64,000 nucleotides of DNA from Isosphaera pallida ATCC 43644 (GTDB lineage: Bacteria; Planctomycetota; Planctomycetia; Isosphaerales; Isosphaeraceae): contig NC_014962.1 in assembly GCF_000186345.1 (NCBI RefSeq), positions 1,612,001-1,676,000 of the forward strand, read 5' to 3'. Shown here one piece after another: positions 26,981 through 35,218 of this stretch (positions within the stretch are counted from its first letter, which is position 1; each line of letters opens with the position of its first letter). The notes beneath the pieces are model-generated. The model did no database searches, was not told the origin of the DNA, and saw only the letters and a program-made list of their open reading frames with translations. The position numbers and the translations under genes were made by a program.

Positions 26981-28399
26981 ATGTCCACGCCTCCCTTCTT
27001 TGAGTACCGCGACGGCACCCTCTACTGCGAAGGGGTGGCGGCGCGCGATCTTGCCGCGCGATTTGGAACGCCGCTTTATGTGTATAGCCGCGCCGCGTTT
27101 TTGGCTGCGTTGGAGGAACTCCAAAGCGTCTTCGCCGAGTTCGATCCGGTGATTTGTTATTCGGTGAAGGCGAACTCCAATCTGAGTGTTCTCAAGATGC
27201 TGGCGGCGCATGGGTCGGGCTTTGACGTGGTCTCCTCCGGCGAATTGCGCCGGGTGGAGGAGGCTGGCGGTGATCCAGGACGAACGGTGTTCGCCGGAGT
27301 GGGCAAGACCGACGAGGAAATTGCCCACGCCCTCAAAAGCGGCGTTCTGATGTTCAACGTTGAGAGCGAGGCGGAACTCGACGCGATTGACCGGGTTAGC
27401 CGCGAACACGGTCTGCAGGCTCCGGTCGCGCCGAGAGTCAACCCCGACGTGGACCCGCAAACCCACCGCTATATCAGCACGGGCCACAAGGAATCCAAGT
27501 TCGGCATGGACATCACCCGCGCCTTGAGACTGACTGAGCGGGCCCGCGACATGGCCGGGATCAAGGTGGTTGGGTTGCACATGCACATCGGCTCGCAAAT
27601 CACCAAGACTCAGCCTTACGCCGACGCGGCCGCCAAGGCGGCGGATCTGGTGGCTACGATGCGCGGTCAAGGTCACGCGATCCAATGGCTCAACTTAGGC
27701 GGTGGGTTCGGCATCGACTACCGCGGCGGAGAAGCCCAACCGATCACCGCCTACGCCGCGGTCATGGCTCCAGCGATCCGCGCTAGCGGTTGCCGCCTGG
27801 CGTTGGAGCCGGGCCGCCGGGTCGCGGGCAACGCCGGTGTTCTGTTGAGCCGCGTGATCTTCACCAAAGTCTCGGGCGACAAGCGGTTCTTGATCCAAGA
27901 CGCGGCGATGAACGACCTGTTGCGCCCCTCATTGTATCAGGCATTTCACAAGATTTGGCCGGTGGAGGCGTCCATGCAACCGCCCGACATCCCCGCTGGT
28001 CACGACGGTTCCCAACCCGGCGCGTCCGACGCCTGGGATGTGGTGGGTCCGGTCTGCGAAAGCGGCGATTTTCTGGCGAAGGACCGTCCCTTGCCCCCCT
28101 TGGAGCGGGGTGACCTGCTCGCCGTGTTCTCGGCGGGAGCTTATGGCATGGTCATGGCCTCCAACTATAACACACGGCCACGGCCCGCCGAGGTTCTGGT
28201 CGAGGGGAACCACGCCCGACTGATCCGCCGCCGTGAAACCTATGACGACCTGGTCGCCGCCGAACGCGATTGTGAAGGCGATCGTCAAGAAGGACTCGGT
28301 CAAGGAATCGCTACAGGGGGCTCGAGCGCCTCCGCCAATGGCTCAACCGGTCACGTTTTGGCCTCCGAACCATCGAGAGTGCCAATCGCGCCGAATTGA
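26981..28399 (+). CDS. lysA: Diaminopimelate decarboxylase
   Basis: PLP enzyme converting meso-diaminopimelate to lysine. Seen: PLP lysine in CYSVKANSN (Lys63), GSGFDVVSSGEL near 75, HMHIGSQI near 204, LNLGGGFGIDY near 240, LEPGRRVAGNAG near 275 and the PVCESGDFLAKDR substrate segment near 362. ATG 26981 with AGGA 8 bases before is the natural start. An in-frame frame extends upstream to 26849 but reads as untranslated leader. The last 40 or so residues are a low-complexity tail beyond the normal end. argH upstream lies 135 bases away. Confidence 0.96.
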   Translation: MSTPPFFEYRDGTLYCEGVAARDLAARFGTPLYVYSRAAFLAALEELQSVFAEFDPVICYSVKANSNLSVLKMLAAHGSGFDVVSSGELRRVEEAGGDPGRTVFAGVGKTDEEIAHALKSGVLMFNVESEAELDAIDRVSREHGLQAPVAPRVNPDVDPQTHRYISTGHKESKFGMDITRALRLTERARDMAGIKVVGLHMHIGSQITKTQPYADAAAKAADLVATMRGQGHAIQWLNLGGGFGIDYRGGEAQPITAYAAVMAPAIRASGCRLALEPGRRVAGNAGVLLSRVIFTKVSGDKRFLIQDAAMNDLLRPSLYQAFHKIWPVEASMQPPDIPAGHDGSQPGASDAWDVVGPVCESGDFLAKDRPLPPLERGDLLAVFSAGAYGMVMASNYNTRPRPAEVLVEGNHARLIRRRETYDDLVAAERDCEGDRQEGLGQGIATGGSSASANGSTGHVLASEPSRVPIAPN

Positions 28400-28840
28400 G
28401 GTTGAATCGCTTGCGAACTCCTCCGCGTTCACGTCGCCTGGCCTTCAACGATGGGGCAAAATCGTTTCAGAGGGTCTTCGGACGCGATCGGTTTCGGTTT
28501 CACCACTCCGTCTGTCGCCTGCGGTTTGATTGTTTGGTGTGGTTCCGGTGGCGATCGGCTGCACCCAAACCGGTAAAACGCGGCTGGCGAACAACGTGAA
28601 GGCGATGAAGGTGACGCCGGGATGGCAATCCATCGTCGCGTCCATGTCCGGCTCAATGCGATGCGATTGGGAGAGGCCTAAGGACGCTCTACCCCGCCCG
28701 AGGCCGTGGGACGTACCGCAAGCGGCGTCGGCGATCGAGATTGGCTGATTGGTCTTGACCCTTCGCCCGCGACCCGTTCCCTTCCCACCTTGGACGTTCG
28801 ACCTGAAACACGAGACCACGGGTTCCTCGGAGGCGCGGCG
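28400..28840. other. Intergenic, no gene recognised
   Basis: This 441-base region lies between lysA and the exported HEAT-repeat gene. Open frames on both strands (for example 28530-28748 plus) give no recognisable protein and lack ribosome sites. It presumably holds the lysA terminator and the next promoter. Confidence 0.45.
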
Positions 28841-31405
28841 ATGGCCTTGGATTGTTCGGCAACGACTCATCCCACCACCCCCGCTCAAGCGGTTTGGTCG
28901 AGTCATCCAGCCTGGTTGGCGTGCCTCGTAATGGGGCTGACCATCATCAGTTCCATCCTCTCCGCGCCGTGGCCAGCGGTGGCCCAAGCCCCGGACGACG
29001 CCGTCTCTCGTTCACCGGCCGACGCGGCGGTCGAGGCGTTCGCGGCCTTGCCCCGTCCCGAGCGTTTCGCCTCGGCTCCACGCAGCTTCCGCGAGGTTTG
29101 GCAAGCGATCGACTACTTGGTGCGCATCCAGAAAATCGACGTGGCCCGCCCTTACTTTGACGCCTTCGTGGAAGCCCAACCCAGTGACGAGGTGCTGGCG
29201 GCAATTCAGCGGGAGTTCGGCACTCGGACATTCCTCGAACTCACCGATGTTCCCGAGTTTGCCCAACGCGCTGAGGCGTTGACTCGAAAAATGCTCCAGG
29301 CCAGTCGTCGTCAACGAACTGATCCCACCCTCTTGGCCAACGCGATCAACCTGCTGTCCTTGAGTCCCGCCGAGGCGAAGCTGGGAATGGCAAAGCTCCG
29401 AGAGGCCAAAGCTGACGCGGTTGCTGCCTTGGCTGCCGCCTGGCGCGATGCCGTTGATCCTCTCCTTCGTGGGCGTTTGGCCCAAGCCCTCGGCTTTCTG
29501 GACGTAGAGGCAGTTGATCCCCTCATCGCTTCGCTCGACGCCGCCGGCGATCCCGAAACACGTCCTTGGGCCGAGGCCGCCGCTCGCGCGTTAGGACGTC
29601 TGGGGGATACCCGTGCGATTCCCTTCCTTCTCGGTCATGCTGATCTGCCTGCTGCCCTTGAGGCGGCGAATGATCTTGCTCGGGCGCGTCGTCCTTCTCT
29701 CGACCTCTCCGATCCTTCGGCCATCATTCAAGCCGAGGCGATGAAGTACCTGGTCGGTGACGTTCCCCTTGCAATAGACGAATCCCGCCTCGATCCCAAC
29801 GAGACCGAAGTTCGCCTCTGGGCATGGACTCGCGAGGAACTCGCCTGGGACGACTCCAATTACCCCGCCGCCAACGCCGCCGGTCAAGAGGGCGACCTCG
29901 CGGCCAACCCCGCGGACGCCCAACCGGCTGCCACCGATACCCAGCCGGTCGCCGCGATGCTGCCCCGTCGTTTGGCCTCGCTCAAACTGGGCATGCGGTT
30001 GGCCCGTTTGAATCTGATCCGCCACGAGGCCGATCCCCACGCTCAGGGACTGGTTTTGGTGTTCGCGCTCGAGACGGCCGCCTTTGAAGCCGGCGACCGC
30101 GCCTTCCTGGAACCCGCGCCCGACATGGTGCAATCCACTCTCACCGAGGCAATGGCGGCCGGCCCGGCGTTGGAAGCGGCTTTGACACTGGCGCTGGATC
30201 ATCATCAACACGCCGCTGCGGCTTTGGCAGCGCGTGGGTGGGGGCGAATTGTGGACCGTGATCGTTTGCTGGCCGATCCACGAACCTCTCCCCTCTTTCG
30301 GGCGTTGACCTCGCCGGAACGGCGGGTCCGCCTGGAAGCTGCCCGCGCTTTTGTCGAACTCGATCCCGATCGTCCATTCCCTGGGTCCAACCGGGTGGTG
30401 TCCACGCTGACGCCGTTTCTCTCGGAAGGAAGCGACGAGGGAGCCGGTCCGCCTCCCCCACGCGCCTTCGTCTTCTCGGTCAATTTGGACCGCGCCAACA
30501 GTTACGCTCGCCTTCTGGATACTCTGGGCTACGCCGCGCGCGGCTATGACTCGGGCGAGGAGTTTGTCCGAGCCGCTTACGAATCATCCCTAGTTGAACT
30601 GCTGATTGTCGAACCCGGACCACGCGGCGTGGTTCCAATTGGTTCGGGAACCTACGACACGGTGGAGATCCTCCGTAATCTCAAGGCTGACGCGCGGACC
30701 GCCCAGGTTCCGGTACTGCTCGTCGGCGGGTTGGGCATGGTTGATCGGATCGAACGATTGTACGGCGAGTTACATCCTCGAACCGCTGTGATCGTCGGTC
30801 CTGGCGGACCGGAGGATTTCGCCTTCCAGGTCGAGCGCGCGCTAAAGAGACTGAATGCTCGTCCCCTGTCCGCCCAAGAACGAGGTTTGTTCGCCCGGAT
30901 TGCCACCGACGCGATGGCTCGGATCGCCAGTCAACCATCCAGCCCTTTCCGAACCGATCTGGACAAGGCGTCGGTGGGGCTCTCCCGCGCCAGCCGCTCA
31001 GCACCCACGCGGGCTTCGGCCACAACGGCCCTGGCGATGACTCCCACCGTTCCAGCCCAACAGCGCTTGCTCGATCTGGCGCTGGACACCGAGTTACCCG
31101 TTGCCGACCGTTTGGAGGGAGCCAAGGCGCTGACGCGCTCGATCCAACGGTTCGGACCACTGCTGACCGACGGTCAAGAACGTCGGCTCGACGCTGCCCT
31201 GGGGGACGAGTCTCACCCAAGTCTCCGCGCCGCTTACGCCGCCGCTCTGGGCGCTCTGACGCCTGACCCCGTCATCGTAGGCCGGCGGATGCGGCTGCGT
31301 CATACTCCGCTGGGCCTGAAGTCGTCCCGCGAATCCCTCACTCCTTCTCCAAGCCCGGACGCGCCGCCGTCCCCCTCCGTCCAACCTGGATCCGATTTGC
31401 CTTGA
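28841..31405 (+). CDS. Exported HEAT-repeat protein with receiver-like domain
   Basis: 854 residues. The ATG has GGAGG 7 bases upstream. A hydrophobic segment at residues 25-48 ending AVAQA looks like a Sec signal peptide. Residues 170-300 contain HEAT-type helical repeats (LRGRLAQALGFLDVEAVDPLIASL, AAARALGRLGDTRAIPFLL), with further ones near 480-520. Around residues 540-670 a segment reads like a response-regulator receiver fold: AFVFSVNLDRANSYARLLDT, LGYAARGYDSGEEFV, LLIVEPG, and ILRNLKADARTAQVPVLLVGG. The Asp at the phosphorylation position seems replaced (VEPG). HEAT-like helices return near 780-830. The function is unknown. It ends 3 bases before the sigma-54 activator gene, suggesting a shared operon. 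Confidence 0.75.
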   Translation: MALDCSATTHPTTPAQAVWSSHPAWLACLVMGLTIISSILSAPWPAVAQAPDDAVSRSPADAAVEAFAALPRPERFASAPRSFREVWQAIDYLVRIQKIDVARPYFDAFVEAQPSDEVLAAIQREFGTRTFLELTDVPEFAQRAEALTRKMLQASRRQRTDPTLLANAINLLSLSPAEAKLGMAKLREAKADAVAALAAAWRDAVDPLLRGRLAQALGFLDVEAVDPLIASLDAAGDPETRPWAEAAARALGRLGDTRAIPFLLGHADLPAALEAANDLARARRPSLDLSDPSAIIQAEAMKYLVGDVPLAIDESRLDPNETEVRLWAWTREELAWDDSNYPAANAAGQEGDLAANPADAQPAATDTQPVAAMLPRRLASLKLGMRLARLNLIRHEADPHAQGLVLVFALETAAFEAGDRAFLEPAPDMVQSTLTEAMAAGPALEAALTLALDHHQHAAAALAARGWGRIVDRDRLLADPRTSPLFRALTSPERRVRLEAARAFVELDPDRPFPGSNRVVSTLTPFLSEGSDEGAGPPPPRAFVFSVNLDRANSYARLLDTLGYAARGYDSGEEFVRAAYESSLVELLIVEPGPRGVVPIGSGTYDTVEILRNLKADARTAQVPVLLVGGLGMVDRIERLYGELHPRTAVIVGPGGPEDFAFQVERALKRLNARPLSAQERGLFARIATDAMARIASQPSSPFRTDLDKASVGLSRASRSAPTRASATTALAMTPTVPAQQRLLDLALDTELPVADRLEGAKALTRSIQRFGPLLTDGQERRLDAALGDESHPSLRAAYAAALGALTPDPVIVGRRMRLRHTPLGLKSSRESLTPSPSPDAPPSPSVQPGSDLP

Positions 31406-31408
31406 TCG

Positions 31409-32629
31409 ATGGCCTGGCCAGGCGTACTTGTTGCGATTCGCACCCTTGGTTCCGAACCCCGCACCGCACTCATGGCCTTGATGAACGCCCGTGACCGCGA
31501 CCGCTTCGCCTCTGCTGATGTGCCTGACGCCCAGGATCTGGGAATCATCGGCGAGAGTCCCGCGTTGCGCGAGGTGGTCCGTGCCACCCGTCAGGTGGCG
31601 CGGTCGCGGGCTTGCGTCCTCATCGTAGGCGAGACCGGGACCGGCAAAGAACTGATTGCCCACGCAATCCACAAATGGAGCCCGATGGCGTCGGGTCCTT
31701 ACGTCCGAGTCAACTGCGGCGCACTGTCGGAAAATCTTTTGGAAAGCGAACTCTTCGGCCACGTCAAAGGCGCATTCACCTCAGCGGTTGAAAATCGCAC
31801 CGGTCGATTCGAAGCGGCCGATCATGGCTCCATTTTCCTCGACGAGATCAACAGCACCACCCCCAAACTCCAAGTCAAACTGCTTCGTGTGCTCCAGGAA
31901 GGGGAGTTCGAGCGGGTCGGTGACAACAAGACGATTCGAGTGAAAACCCGCGTCATTGCTGCGACCAACCGTGATCTTCATCTGGAGATCGAATCCGGTG
32001 CGTTTCGTGAAGACCTGTTTTACCGCCTCAACGTGGTGCCAATCGAGTTGCCCCCGCTTCGGGAGCGTCGCGAGGACATCGCGTTGTTGACCCGGCACTT
32101 CCTCAAACGCTACGCCGAACTCGAACGACGGCCCATCCCGTCGATTCATCCTGAGGCGCTGAGGTTGCTCGAAGCCCACGACTGGCCAGGCAACGTGAGG
32201 GAGTTGCAAAACTACATCGAGCGGGCCTTGGTCCTCTACGACGAGCCAGAGCTTCGACCCGAGCATCTTCCTCCCCGGTTGCGTGGCGAAGCGCCGACGC
32301 GATCGATCCGGGTTCCCGGACGAGGACCGCGCGACTTCGACACTCTAGCCGCCGAACTCGTGGCCCAGGGCTTGCGCGACGCGGGACCTCTAGGCCGCAA
32401 CCTCTATGAGCGGATCATCGGTCGCGTCGAGAACGAGTTGATCCGTCAGGTCATGAACGCTTGCGACCAGGTCCAGATCAAGGCGGCCGATCGTCTGGGC
32501 ATCAACCGCAACACCCTACACAAAAAACTCGAAGCCATCCGCGACACTCACACCTCCTTCCAGTCGGATACCAGCAGCAACGATCCACCTCGAAGCGATT
32601 TACCGGGATTAAACTCTCCCGAAGGATGA
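31409..32629 (+). CDS. Sigma-54-dependent transcriptional activator without receiver domain
   Basis: A 406-residue AAA+ enhancer-binding protein. Walker A is GETGTGKE (74-81). The sigma-54-contacting loop reads GAFTSA (121-126) in place of GAFTGA. Walker B is GSIFLDEIN, and REDLFYRLNVVPI and WPGNVRELQN follow. A Fis-type HTH is near the C-terminus (IKAADRLGINRNTLHKKL). The N-terminal 45 residues are too short for a sensory domain, so activity must be controlled by level or by a partner. The preceding exported protein is the obvious candidate. The start at 31409 lies just after the upstream stop. ATG 31472 and 31481 are alternatives. Confidence 0.93.
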   Translation: MAWPGVLVAIRTLGSEPRTALMALMNARDRDRFASADVPDAQDLGIIGESPALREVVRATRQVARSRACVLIVGETGTGKELIAHAIHKWSPMASGPYVRVNCGALSENLLESELFGHVKGAFTSAVENRTGRFEAADHGSIFLDEINSTTPKLQVKLLRVLQEGEFERVGDNKTIRVKTRVIAATNRDLHLEIESGAFREDLFYRLNVVPIELPPLRERREDIALLTRHFLKRYAELERRPIPSIHPEALRLLEAHDWPGNVRELQNYIERALVLYDEPELRPEHLPPRLRGEAPTRSIRVPGRGPRDFDTLAAELVAQGLRDAGPLGRNLYERIIGRVENELIRQVMNACDQVQIKAADRLGINRNTLHKKLEAIRDTHTSFQSDTSSNDPPRSDLPGLNSPEG

Positions 32630-32808
32630 AACCCTCAATTCTTGAGGTACCGCGGCGCATGAATCATCGAGCCGCGAACGAGGGCGGGGATGGCCGATTC
32701 CAATGGATGAGAATCGACCATCCCTGCCTCTGCGGGGTTCTTCTCGTCTTAGTGGTGTCAGTTCAATTCAATTCAAATCAATGGATAAGGGGCTACCCCT
32801 GCATCCAC

Positions 32809-34698
32809 TCAGTCGCGGCCGTGGGCCAACCTGGACAACACTGGAGTCAACAGGATGAGCAGGATGCCCGAGCCCACTCCTAGACCAGTGAGGAACCACC
32901 AAAGGTCGATGTCGTAGCGCACCACGATCGATTCAAGGATTCCCGCGACGTAGTTGGCCAGAGCGCTGGAGAGGAACCAGACGGCCATCATCAACGAGGC
33001 GATCCGGGTCGGCGAGAGTCGATTCACCAGCGACAGGCCAATCGGCGAGAGGAACAACTCGCCGACGGTGTGGATGAAGTAGACCACCACCAGCATCCAG
33101 GCGGCCGCCTTGCCTTGGGTGTCGGCTTGAGCTTGGGCGAAGGTCATCACGAAGAAGCCGACTCCAAGCAACACCAGACCCAGCCCGAGCTTGGCGATTG
33201 CTGAGAACTTGAATTGCGACTTAGCCAGCTTGGTCCAGAGAACCGAGAAGAACGGGGCCAGCATAAAGATGAAGAATGGGTTGACCGCTTGGTACCAGGT
33301 GGTTGGTATCTCCTGGGTGACCGCCGCGAGTTGGCCTGTCAGTCGGCGTTGATCCTCCTCAAGTGTTTGCCGTTCCTCGGAGGTGATGTCACGAACATTG
33401 AGCTGTTCTTGAATTCGTTTGATCACGACTTCAACCCGCGCCGGCAACGTGGGGGGGGCGGTCGCCTCGCCGTGGGGCTCCTCGGCTTGCTCCTCGGCCT
33501 TGGTGGGGGGAGCGGGATACTTGGCCTCGAAGTCACGAACGATCCGCTCCTGGAGCGCTTTGACCCGCCCCGGAAGATCGTCGGGGTTTTCGGGCGTGAT
33601 GCCGTAACGGGTCTCGCCATCGGCGAGGGCCGCCTGGTTGATCGAGATGGTACGGTCGGTGTTGTCGCGGGCGAAGATGTTCATGGTGCCGCCGGCCTGC
33701 TCGAACCCGGTCCAAAACAGGGTGGAGAACAGCACCAAAATGAAGATGAGCAGGATCCGTTGCTTCTCCTCGCTGGTGAAGGGTTCAAGAGAGTGGGATT
33801 TGGACCGACGACCGCCCAAAAACCAGAGCGCTGCGATCAAAAGACCACGCCAGCCCCAGGTCGCCAGACTTTGAATTCCTTCGCTCTCAGGCAACACAGC
33901 CAACAACCACTCAGGGGTCCAGATGACCCGAAGCCAGGGCCAGAACAGCACCCCGGCGATCGTCAAGCCGGTGACGACCGCTGTGACGATCAGGATTTCG
34001 ACATAATCCCGCAGCCCCAGCCGAGCAGCAGGTTGACCCACGCCGGCCCCTGGAGTCGATGAGCCTCGACCCGGCGGCATTCCGGCCTGTTGCAACGTCC
34101 CCTGGAACCCCTGGAAGATGATCACCGACAGCACCATGCCGATGCCCGCGACCGTGAACCCATAGTGCCAGTTGTGTCCATTGCCGATCGACTCCGCCAC
34201 ATAACCACAGATCAGCGGAGCAAGAAATGCCCCAATGTTAATCCCCATGTAAAAGATAGTGAATGCGCCGTCGCGTCTAGGATCCTTTTCGGGGTAGAGC
34301 GCGCCGACCATCGTGGAGATGTTGGGTTTGAAAAAGCCATTGCCGAGGATGATGAGGCCCAGGCCGTAATACAGATAGTCCATTCCCATCGCCAGGGTGA
34401 ACTGGCCCATCGCCATGAGGAGGCCGCCGATGAAGATCGCTTTGCGTTGGCCTAAAAAGCGGTCGGCCAGTGCCCCACCCAGCAATGGCGTCAGGTAAAC
34501 CAGCCCGGTGTAGATGCCGTAAATCTCCAGCGCGTCGGGGCGTTTCATCCCGAAATAGAGAGCGTCGGTGAGATACAGCACCAGCAGCGCGCGCATCCCG
34601 TAATAACTAAACCGCTCCCAAAGTTCGGTGGCGAACAGTGCGTACAACCCGCTGGGGTGTCGTGTGGTGGGGATTTCGGAAGGAACGGACGAGGACAT
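32809..34698 (-). CDS. POT-family (PTR2) proton-coupled peptide transporter with large insertion
   Basis: A 629-residue MFS protein importing di- and tripeptides with protons. The POT signature ELWERFSYYGMRALLVLYL is in helix 1, then GGALADRFLGQRKAI and FFKPNISTMVGALY. The usual loop between helices 7 and 8, from NTDR to WYQAVNPFFIF, is expanded by about 100 charged, partly coiled-coil residues (33310-33650), predicted on the outer face. ATG 34698 gives the standard N-terminus. The upstream in-frame extension to 34854 does not look coding. Confidence 0.93.
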   Translation of the reverse strand: MSSSVPSEIPTTRHPSGLYALFATELWERFSYYGMRALLVLYLTDALYFGMKRPDALEIYGIYTGLVYLTPLLGGALADRFLGQRKAIFIGGLLMAMGQFTLAMGMDYLYYGLGLIILGNGFFKPNISTMVGALYPEKDPRRDGAFTIFYMGINIGAFLAPLICGYVAESIGNGHNWHYGFTVAGIGMVLSVIIFQGFQGTLQQAGMPPGRGSSTPGAGVGQPAARLGLRDYVEILIVTAVVTGLTIAGVLFWPWLRVIWTPEWLLAVLPESEGIQSLATWGWRGLLIAALWFLGGRRSKSHSLEPFTSEEKQRILLIFILVLFSTLFWTGFEQAGGTMNIFARDNTDRTISINQAALADGETRYGITPENPDDLPGRVKALQERIVRDFEAKYPAPPTKAEEQAEEPHGEATAPPTLPARVEVVIKRIQEQLNVRDITSEERQTLEEDQRRLTGQLAAVTQEIPTTWYQAVNPFFIFMLAPFFSVLWTKLAKSQFKFSAIAKLGLGLVLLGVGFFVMTFAQAQADTQGKAAAWMLVVVYFIHTVGELFLSPIGLSLVNRLSPTRIASLMMAVWFLSSALANYVAGILESIVVRYDIDLWWFLTGLGVGSGILLILLTPVLSRLAHGRD

Positions 34699-35218
34699 CG
34701 TCGTCGGGGTCTCCGGCGCGTGGGGAGGGAGGAAGTCAGCGTTGAACGACGGACGATGAGTCGCGGTGTGGGAGGTTAGTATCGTGTGGGTCGCGCGTTT
34801 GGCCAGTTTCTTCACCAGAACCCATCGACCGGGATCAAGAACCATTTCTGCCAAAAGGAAACTTCATCATGCCCTTTTCCCCGTCGCTTCACAAGTCCGT
34901 CGTGGTCGAGGGGCGACCAAGTTGAATTGCTCGCCAAAAACGAACGACCAGACCAACTCCCATGGCCCGCCAAGAACAGGGAGAGACCGCCCAACCATTT
35001 CTGATCTCAGAATCATCAATAATATCATTCATTAATAATGATCAAATCCAATTTTGACAACGAATCGGCCGCCTTGATCGGCGACGTGCGCGTGGTCCCC
35101 TTCACCAACCCGGATATGGTTGACGTTGACGTTCTGAGCGGTTGAGCGATCTGATGGGAGTCCACATTTCCTTTGATCTGTCGATTCGTATTATTGAGGT
35201 CAACACAATCGCCGGGTT
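34699..35218. other. Intergenic with AT-rich segment and inverted repeat
   Basis: 520 bases without a supportable gene, upstream of the peptide transporter and downstream of the BshC-like gene. At 35010-35045 the DNA is AT-rich and contains ATCATT (35024-35029) and AATGAT (35037-35042) around CATTAAT, a near-palindrome that could be an operator or terminator-related structure. Confidence 0.45.

Noticed and set aside
26943-26981. AATCC microrepeats upstream of lysA, and similar AATTC repeats near 32762, considered as a regulatory array
   Set aside because: Only three short imperfect units occur in each place, consistent with chance in leader sequence.
28445-28987. 180-codon minus-strand frame in the gap before the HEAT-repeat gene, with a hydrophobic patch
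   Set aside because: It overlaps the start of the well-supported HEAT-repeat gene and lacks a ribosome site. The hydrophobic stretch alone does not make a gene.
33214-34062. 282-codon plus-strand frame opposite the peptide transporter
   Set aside because: It lies wholly over transmembrane coding sequence on the other strand, and its translation is low-complexity Gly/Arg.
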